Shown here piece by piece: positions 58,781 to 64,000 of a stretch of 64,000 nt of DNA. The position numbers and the translations under genes are program-made. Where the stretch lies: contig NZ_CP033929.1 in the NCBI RefSeq assembly GCF_003815915.1, forward strand, positions 2,480,001 to 2,544,000, written 5' to 3'. The stretch's first letter is position 1, and every line of letters begins with the position of its first letter. The notes beneath the pieces are model-generated. The model was not told where the DNA came from. It ran no database searches and worked only from the letters and a program-made list of their open reading frames with translations. Origin of the DNA: Chryseobacterium indoltheticum. GTDB taxonomy: Bacteria > Bacteroidota > Bacteroidia > Flavobacteriales > Weeksellaceae.

Positions 58781-61172
58781 AATTTCTCAACGGTTTTCCT
58801 TTCTGTAACATAAACTGAATTCTCTCCAAAGTTTTTCTTTCACCACAAAGCTGTAAGAAAGTTTCTCTCTCAAGATTCAATAAGTATTGTTCTGTTACAA
58901 CAGTTGGTTCAGAAAGATTTCCACCTACCAAAACGTTGGCTAATTTATCTGCAATTTTCTTGTCGTGTTCAGAGATGAAGTTTCCGGTTAACATTTGGTC
59001 TGTTCCCACGTAGAACATTCCCAAAGCATCTTTACCCAATACTTTTACGGTTTGTTCGATAGGTTGTGTATAACCGTGTTCTGCTAAACTTTTCGCCATC
59101 ATTTTTGCAGTCATAATCTGGCGTTTTTTATCAACTACAACTACATCTTTTCCTTTTTCTAAGATTCCCATATCGTAAGCTTCATAAGCAGAAGTGGCCA
59201 CTTTTCCCATCGCAATATTCATGAAAGCTTCACGAAGTCTGTTATTTTTCACATCATCACTGTGGAATTCTCTTGAAGTTCTCAAAGCAAACTCTTTAGT
59301 TCCGCCACCGCCAGGAATTACACCAACTCCAGTTTCTACTAATCCGATGTAAGTTTCTGCAGCTGCAACCACTCTGTCGGCATGCATTGTCATTTCGCAA
59401 CCACCACCAAGCGTCATTCCATGAGGAGCGACAACTACAGGAATAGAAGAGTAACGAACTCTCATCATCGATTTTTGGAAGTAAGCGATAGCCATATTCA
59501 AATCATCCCAATCCTGCTCAATCGCCATCATTAAAATCATTGCTAAATTCGCTCCAACAGAGAAATTCGTGCCTTGATTTCCAATCACCAATCCGTCGTA
59601 TTCTTTTTCAGCTAAATCAATCGCTCTGTTTAATCCGTCCAAAACTTCACCTCCAAGAGAGTTCATTTTAGAACGGATTTCGAAGTTGATAATTCCATCG
59701 CCTAAATCTTCAATCGAAGCTCCCGAATTACTCCAAAGCGTTTTATTTTTTCTGATATTATCTAAAATAATGAAAGCATCCTGACCCGGAATTTTGTTGT
59801 ATTCTCCTGAATTTTTATCAACGAAAATGCTTTGTCCTTCTTCATTTACTTTATAGAAAGATTCTACATTTTTAACCCAGTCTGCAACTTCATAACCGGC
59901 TTCTGTAGCCAATTCAATTCCTTTTTGAACGCCAACGGCATCCCAGATTTCAAAAGGACCATTTTCCCAACCGAAACCAGCTCTCATTGCATCGTCGATT
60001 TTGTACACTTCATCAGAAATTTCAGGAACTTTATGCGAAACATAAGCGAACAAAGCACCTAAAGATTTTCTGTAAAGCTCACCAGCTTTATCTTTTCCAC
60101 CAATTAAGACTTTAAATCTGTCAATTGGTTTATCAATATTTTTAGTTAATTCTAAAGTTGGGAATGATGACTTTCCTTGAAGTTGGTATTCTAAAGTATC
60201 AAGATTTAATCCGTGAATTTCAGATTTTCCGTCTGCTCCTTTTACTTTTTTGTAGAAACCTTGCTCTGTTTTTGAACCCAACCATTTGTTATCAACCATT
60301 TTCTGGATGTAATCAGGCAGTGCAAAAACATTGTTGAAGTCATTCGCCTCAGCACCGCTGTTACGAACGCCGTTTGCAACCATTACCAAAGTATCTAAAC
60401 CTACAACATCGGCAGTTCTGAACGTTGCAGATTTTGGACGACCGATAACCGGACCGGTTAATTTATCAACATCAGAAACATTTAAACCTAATTTCTGAAC
60501 ATTATGAAGCAAATCCATCATTGAGAAAACTCCGATTCTGTTGGCAATAAACGCAGGGGTATCTTTCGCTAAAACAGTCGTCTTACCTAAGAATTTTGCG
60601 CCATAGCTCATGTAGAAATCAATTATTTCCGGTGCAGTATCTTTTGTAGGGATAATTTCCAACAATGGAAGATATCTTACCGGATTGAAGAAGTGCGTTC
60701 CTGCAAAATAATGTTTGAAATCATCGCTTCTTCCTTCTACCAACATATTAATTGGAATTCCTGAAGTATTTGAAGAAACCAAAGTTCCCGGTTTTCTGAA
60801 CTGTTCGATTTTTTCGTAAACTGATTTTTTAATGTCTAATTTTTCAACGACAACTTCAATAATCCAGTCTGTGTCTTTTATTTTAGCTAAATCATCATCA
60901 AAATTTCCAACCTTAATTCTATCTGCAAATTTCGGAGAATAGAGTAGAGCCGGACTTGATTTTTTCAGTTTTTCAAAGTTTTCTGAAGCAATTCTGTTAC
61001 GAACAGCTTTGTCATCTTTGGTCAAACCTTTTTTCTGCTCGGCTTCATTCAATTCAAACGGAACAATATCGAGCAGTGAAACCTGCACGCCAATATTGGC
61101 AAAGTGTGCAGCAATACCGCTTCCCATAATTCCTGAACCTAATACCGTCACGTGTTTGATTCTTCTTTTCAT
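58779..61172 (-). CDS. fadN: 3-hydroxyacyl-CoA dehydrogenase/enoyl-CoA hydratase fusion
   Basis: 797 residues. Dehydrogenase half first: NAD site VLGSGIMGSGIAAHFANIGV near 9-28, SSNTSGIPI, GTHFFNPVRYLPLLEII with the catalytic His, then the dehydrogenase C-terminal domains to about 480. Hydratase half second: GNQGTNFSVGANL, APHGMTLGGGCEMTMHADR and IGLVETGVGVIPGGGGTKE with the two catalytic Glu. This order (opposite to E. coli FadB) is that of Bacillus FadN. Catalyses the two middle steps of beta-oxidation. Second gene of the marR-led operon. Confidence 0.95.
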   Translation of the reverse strand: MKRRIKHVTVLGSGIMGSGIAAHFANIGVQVSLLDIVPFELNEAEQKKGLTKDDKAVRNRIASENFEKLKKSSPALLYSPKFADRIKVGNFDDDLAKIKDTDWIIEVVVEKLDIKKSVYEKIEQFRKPGTLVSSNTSGIPINMLVEGRSDDFKHYFAGTHFFNPVRYLPLLEIIPTKDTAPEIIDFYMSYGAKFLGKTTVLAKDTPAFIANRIGVFSMMDLLHNVQKLGLNVSDVDKLTGPVIGRPKSATFRTADVVGLDTLVMVANGVRNSGAEANDFNNVFALPDYIQKMVDNKWLGSKTEQGFYKKVKGADGKSEIHGLNLDTLEYQLQGKSSFPTLELTKNIDKPIDRFKVLIGGKDKAGELYRKSLGALFAYVSHKVPEISDEVYKIDDAMRAGFGWENGPFEIWDAVGVQKGIELATEAGYEVADWVKNVESFYKVNEEGQSIFVDKNSGEYNKIPGQDAFIILDNIRKNKTLWSNSGASIEDLGDGIINFEIRSKMNSLGGEVLDGLNRAIDLAEKEYDGLVIGNQGTNFSVGANLAMILMMAIEQDWDDLNMAIAYFQKSMMRVRYSSIPVVVAPHGMTLGGGCEMTMHADRVVAAAETYIGLVETGVGVIPGGGGTKEFALRTSREFHSDDVKNNRLREAFMNIAMGKVATSAYEAYDMGILEKGKDVVVVDKKRQIMTAKMMAKSLAEHGYTQPIEQTVKVLGKDALGMFYVGTDQMLTGNFISEHDKKIADKLANVLVGGNLSEPTVVTEQYLLNLERETFLQLCGERKTLERIQFMLQKGKPLRN

Positions 61173-61209
61173 TAATATTTATTTTAGTTATTATCGCTTA
61201 ATTTAATTG

Positions 61210-61239
61210 GCTTTTAACCACCCTTCCAAAGCAGGGATT
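61210..61239 (-). repeat. Truncated relative of the double-hairpin repeat
   Basis: On the minus strand ATCCCTGCTTTGGAAGGGTG then GTTAAAAG, resembling the first stem of the repeats at 11457 and 26217. Lies between marR and fadN. Confidence 0.4.
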
Positions 61240-61242
61240 TTT

Positions 61243-61695
61243 TTATTTTCTATTATTCAAGTCGGCAGCAATTTTCATGATTTCACTCATTACTTCTTTG
61301 AAGGTTTCCAACTTATCGGGAGCAATTTTTTCCATTACTTTTTTATTGAAATTTACCACCACTTCTTTAGACATATTTCTTGAACTTAATCCTTTATCGG
61401 TAAGCTTAATGATGACTTCTCGTTTATCGGTAGTTGTTTTTTCTTTGTAGATATAGCCGTTGTCTTCAAGGAGTTTAATAATCCTTGTGAGGGAAGTTGG
61501 CTCGATGGCCATTTTGGGGCCTAAATTGGTACTTCTTGTACCTTCTTTGGGATCAATTTTTAATAAAGTTAAGGCTTGTACGGCAGTAGAATCGTGCTCT
61601 TGTGCGAGCTCAGTATACATTTTCGAAACAGCCAACCAAGTCTGTTTCAGAATGAGATCTACATTTTCTGTTTTCTCTTTATTGTTATCCATCAT
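61243..61695 (-). CDS. MarR-family transcriptional regulator of the fad operon
   Basis: 150 residues. Winged helix: AVQALTLLKIDPKEGTRSTNLGPKMAIEPTSLTRIIKLLEDNGYIYKEK contains the recognition helix, and DKREVIIKLTDKG is the wing. First gene of the minus-strand fad operon. Two near-identical 20-bp palindromes sit upstream, one overlapping the expected promoter, so autoregulation and repression of fadNAE released by an acyl-CoA-type ligand is the likely scheme (inference). Confidence 0.9.
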   Translation of the reverse strand: MMDNNKEKTENVDLILKQTWLAVSKMYTELAQEHDSTAVQALTLLKIDPKEGTRSTNLGPKMAIEPTSLTRIIKLLEDNGYIYKEKTTTDKREVIIKLTDKGLSSRNMSKEVVVNFNKKVMEKIAPDKLETFKEVMSEIMKIAADLNNRK

Positions 61696-61717
61696 ATTTT
61701 TTGCTTATCGGTTTTAT

Positions 61718-61725
61718 CAAATGTA
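61718..61725 (-). promoter_or_regulatory. -7 promoter element of marR/fad operon
   Basis: Minus-strand TACATTTG, exact TAnnTTTG match, 22 bases before the start codon and 3 bases from operator 1. Confidence 0.65.
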
Positions 61726-61728
61726 GTA

Positions 61729-61750
61729 AATATTATGCATGCATAGTATT
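61729..61750. promoter_or_regulatory. Operator 1 upstream of marR
   Basis: AATATTATGCATGCATAGTA then TT: 11-base half-sites with one mismatch, centred at 61739/61740. It lies in the spacer directly upstream of the -7 element, so a bound dimer would block RNA polymerase. Confidence 0.75.
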
Positions 61751-61811
61751 AATTAATAATAAAATTTATTAATCAGTTGAATTACAGAATGTTAAAATGT
61801 ATGATAAGCAT

Positions 61812-61833
61812 AATACTATGCATGCATAGTATA
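61812..61833. promoter_or_regulatory. Operator 2 upstream of marR
   Basis: Contains the perfect 20-bp palindrome ATACTATGCATGCATAGTAT (61813-61832), centred at 61822/61823, 83 bases (about 8 helical turns) from operator 1. Confidence 0.75.
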
Positions 61834-61858
61834 TAGAATAAACAATTAAAATAGCGTA

Positions 61859-62782
61859 TTAATAAAGCTTTGAGATTAAATTAATGATTTCTTCAAAGGA
61901 TTCGCATTTGTGCACTTCGTTTTTATATGAAATCTCCCAAAATGTGTTGTTATATTTAAATTGAAATAATGAAAGGTCTTTTTGAAAGTTTTTTTGCAGT
62001 AAAGAATACAGCATTTCTTTTTGAATTTCGGGTGAAATAATGGAAGGAGCCACAAAATTTTCATTCACCTGAAATAAAGATGCATTCGTCAACTCATCAT
62101 GCTTCAGTAAAAGATCCTCAACAATTCCGGAAAATAGTTCTTGGTTTTTAACATACCAGATTTTATCGGCAAATTCTTTTGCCAAACGCCAGTCGTGTGA
62201 TGAAAACAAAATCAGTTTATTTTGTTCTTTGGCAAGTTTTCGAAGTGTTTTTAGAATGATGATTTTATTTTTTTCATCCAAATGAGTTGTGGGTTCATCA
62301 AGAATAATAATAGGAGAATTCTGCGTTAATGCACGTCCAATAAATGCTTTTTGCAGATTTCCATCAGAAAGATTTTTTAAAGGAGTATTTTTATATTCAT
62401 CTAAATCTAATTCTTTAATAATATCTGAAACCTCTTCCCGGTCTTCTTTTTTAAGCTCAAAATAAAAAGGATAATAAATATATTTCCCCAACGAAATTAA
62501 ATCTTCAACTGTATAATTTTGCGGAATAATCGCTTTGGAAAAAACGATGGCAATGTTTTCGGCAATCTCTTTTACAGATAGATGTTTTACATTTTTATTG
62601 TTAATCGAAATTTCTCCATTCAGCAAAGAATTTTGATGAAGAATCGATTTAATTAAAGTAGTTTTTCCTACACCATTATTTCCAATCAACAAGCAAACGT
62701 CTCCTAAATTCAAAGATGCATTGGCATTTGAGATTAAGGTTTTATCGTAACCAATATTGGCTTGTTTTATTTGTAGGTGCAT
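61859..62782 (-). CDS. ABC transporter ATPase, iron/siderophore type (FecE/BtuD-like)
   Basis: 307 residues. Walker A LIGNNGVGKTTLIK near 33, Q-loop region IVFSKAIIPQNYTVEDLISLG, signature NLSDGNLQKAFIGRAL (LSDGN instead of LSGGQ), Walker B PIIILDEPTTHLD and H-loop SSHDW. The last 90 residues are an extra C-terminal domain. Pairs with the FecCD permease 268 bases upstream on the same strand. Likely imports haem, cobalamin or a siderophore. Confidence 0.9.
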   Translation of the reverse strand: MHLQIKQANIGYDKTLISNANASLNLGDVCLLIGNNGVGKTTLIKSILHQNSLLNGEISINNKNVKHLSVKEIAENIAIVFSKAIIPQNYTVEDLISLGKYIYYPFYFELKKEDREEVSDIIKELDLDEYKNTPLKNLSDGNLQKAFIGRALTQNSPIIILDEPTTHLDEKNKIIILKTLRKLAKEQNKLILFSSHDWRLAKEFADKIWYVKNQELFSGIVEDLLLKHDELTNASLFQVNENFVAPSIISPEIQKEMLYSLLQKNFQKDLSLFQFKYNNTFWEISYKNEVHKCESFEEIINLISKLY

Positions 62783-62897
62783 TTGTTGGTTTTTAATTTT
62801 CTGCAGATTTGACTTACTCGAACTTACGTTTCACAGATTTACACAGACTTTTATTTTTTCTCCTTGATTTTGTTTTAAATTTTTCACATTCTGTTTT

Positions 62898-62950
62898 TCA
62901 TGCTGGAAGCATCTTTAAAAATTTAGTTTAGGTTCCTGCGGAATGACAAA
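62898..62950 (-). repeat. Possible solo dispersed repeat (TTTGTCATTCCGCAGG type)
   Basis: On the minus strand TTTGTCATTCCGCAGGAACC then TAAAC. A sequence type I recognise as recurring between flavobacterial genes; loosely related to 28323-28357. Low confidence from this window alone. Confidence 0.35.
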
Positions 62951-63020
62951 CATCTATTTAAACTTTAAGTAATATTCTCAAGAATTTGCTTCATCTGCAA
63001 AATCTGCGAGAGAATTTAAA

Positions 63021-63063
63021 ATTGACTATTGACTTCATTCACCATTCACTTTACACTTTATTC
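63021..63063. repeat. 7-bp-period array overlapping the end of the FecCD gene
   Basis: Six successive 7-mers: ATTGACT, ATTGACT, TCATTCA, CCATTCA, CTTTACA, CTTTATT. The period is kept while the unit sequence drifts. The last two units contain the stop region of the permease gene. Confidence 0.65.
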
Positions 63064-64000
63064 TGCTTCAAAAGCATCATTAAAATTACAGGAATTCCAA
63101 AAACCGAACTAATAACATTTAAAGGAATCTGCGTTTTTTCTGCAATAATTGAGAAAAACAACATCATCAGCATTCCCAAAAACATATTCAGAATCCATTG
63201 CTGCCAAAGTTTTGCTGGATTATAAATCAATCTGCAGAAGTGAGGAACAATAATCCCGATGAATAAAATAGGTCCTAAAAATGCTGTAACCGAAGCCGAA
63301 AGTAAAGAAGAAGCAACGATGATCATCAGTTTCAGATGATTTAAATTAACTCCTAAACTCTGTGCATATGAACTTCCGAGAGAATTTCCGATTAAGGGTT
63401 TTATCGTTTTAAAACAGATTAAGAATCCAATAAAAATTAAAATAGACAGCACGATAATCTGATTTCTCGAAACCATATTATTGGCTCCAAAAGACCATAA
63501 AATATAGTTTTTTAAACTTTGATTTTCTGCATAAAACTGAAGCAACGAAACAATAGCTCCCGCTAAAGCCGACACCAAAAAGCCGAAAATAATAAGATAT
63601 GATTTATCCTGAAATTTATTTGACATTGAAAGCAAAACAAGCATCAAAACTAAGCTTCCAATGATTGCTGATAAACTTAGAAAACTGTTTTGCAGAAATT
63701 CAGGCAGTAAAATATTATGTGAAAAGAAAATGTAAAATGCGACAGATAAGCTTGCGACAGATGTAATTCCTAAAATATCTGGTCCGGCAAGAGGATTCTG
63801 AAAATATTCCTGCATCAGAAAGCCCGATGTCGGAATTGAAATTCCTGCCAAAAGCATTACTAAAACCCGGTTTACACGAATTTCTGCAATCTGGCTATTG
63901 GTAGAATCCTGGAAAAAATCCTGGAAATTTAAAGACAAAAATCCTGTATTCAGATTAATGAGCGCTGTCAAAGTAACTGCGATCAGTAAAAATAAACACA
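63051..64000 (-). CDS. FecCD-type ABC permease (5' end outside window)
   Basis: 316 codons visible. The frame stays open through the window edge: the codons at 63972-63998 encode CLFLLIAVT, the expected first membrane helix, so an apparent TTG start at 63971 is inside the gene. Ten-helix FecCD pattern: VNRVLVMLLAGISIPTSGFLMQEYFQNPLAGPDILGI, FILWSFGA-like ILWSFGANNM, GSSYAQSLGVNL, and TAFLGPILFIGIIVPHFCRL. Partner of the ATPase at 61859; imports an iron complex or related cofactor. Confidence 0.9.
   Translation of the reverse strand, partial: CLFLLIAVTLTALINLNTGFLSLNFQDFFQDSTNSQIAEIRVNRVLVMLLAGISIPTSGFLMQEYFQNPLAGPDILGITSVASLSVAFYIFFSHNILLPEFLQNSFLSLSAIIGSLVLMLVLLSMSNKFQDKSYLIIFGFLVSALAGAIVSLLQFYAENQSLKNYILWSFGANNMVSRNQIIVLSILIFIGFLICFKTIKPLIGNSLGSSYAQSLGVNLNHLKLMIIVASSLLSASVTAFLGPILFIGIIVPHFCRLIYNPAKLWQQWILNMFLGMLMMLFFSIIAEKTQIPLNVISSVFGIPVILMMLLKQNKV

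Noticed and set aside
1..64000. tRNA, rRNA, prophage or integrase-bounded island
   Set aside because: I found no tRNA T-loop-like sequence with matching stem, no rRNA-like stretch, no phage genes and no integrase.

Overview
The window comes from an AT-rich Bacteroidota genome, most likely a Chryseobacterium-type flavobacterium (family Weeksellaceae). The evidence is the SusC/SusD pair, type IX secretion C-terminal domains, the flavobacterial -7 promoter element TAnnTTTG about 10-30 bases before many start codons, no strong Shine-Dalgarno sequences, and gene families typical of that group. I saw no rRNA, tRNA or CRISPR array.

Region 1 (1-12985) is a polysaccharide utilisation locus. A minus-strand MFS permease (cut by the left edge) faces a plus-strand run: SusC, SusD, a surface glycan-binding lipoprotein, GH30, GH3, GH16 and a second GH30. 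The SusCD/GH30/GH3 core resembles characterised beta-1,6-glucan loci, and GH16 adds beta-1,3-glucan cleavage. The likely substrate is a mixed beta-1,3/1,6-glucan (fungal or oomycete wall, or laminarin). No dedicated regulator is in view.

Region 2 (13000-32450) is mostly housekeeping and single genes: fabI, a small hydrophilic stress-type protein, a nucleoside phosphorylase, a SUI1/YciH factor, gpmI, an acyl-ACP desaturase, map plus a methyltransferase, a Crp/Fnr-type regulator next to a SugE-type SMR exporter, era, a DoxX protein, fsa, pepE, a PBP4-type dacB followed by an orphan histidine kinase, lolD and an L,D-transpeptidase.

Region 3 (32578-36870) is a run of radC, a FemAB/GNAT-like protein, a PhyH dioxygenase, a polytopic membrane protein and a DUF7935-like protein. 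Region 4 (36891-40767) has soluble pyrophosphatase followed by a membrane ion-pumping pyrophosphatase whose C-terminus is fused to an OmpA peptidoglycan-binding domain. Region 5 (40833-54526) holds an aminotransferase, an M28 peptidase, a VOC protein with a short endonuclease V, a large type IX cargo protein, uvrA, a TonB receptor with a DUF2490 protein, and an Rel-type HD hydrolase.

Region 6 (54726-61695, minus) is a marR-fadN-fadA-fadE fatty-acid oxidation operon. Two near-identical ATACTATGCATGCATAGTAT palindromes lie upstream of marR. The operon is interrupted by two foreign-looking inserts: a RAYT transposase bracketed by REP-like hairpins, and a four-helix-bundle (23S intervening-sequence protein family) gene bracketed by mirrored 7-bp-period repeats. 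The right edge carries an iron/siderophore-type ABC ATPase and a FecCD permease cut by the window end.

The most unusual signals are (a) 7-bp-period arrays whose sequence differs from place to place while the period stays fixed, one pair bracketing the four-helix-bundle gene and one pair bracketing no gene; (b) the membrane pyrophosphatase-OmpA fusion; (c) the MarR operators; and (d) several families of degenerate palindromic intergenic repeats.
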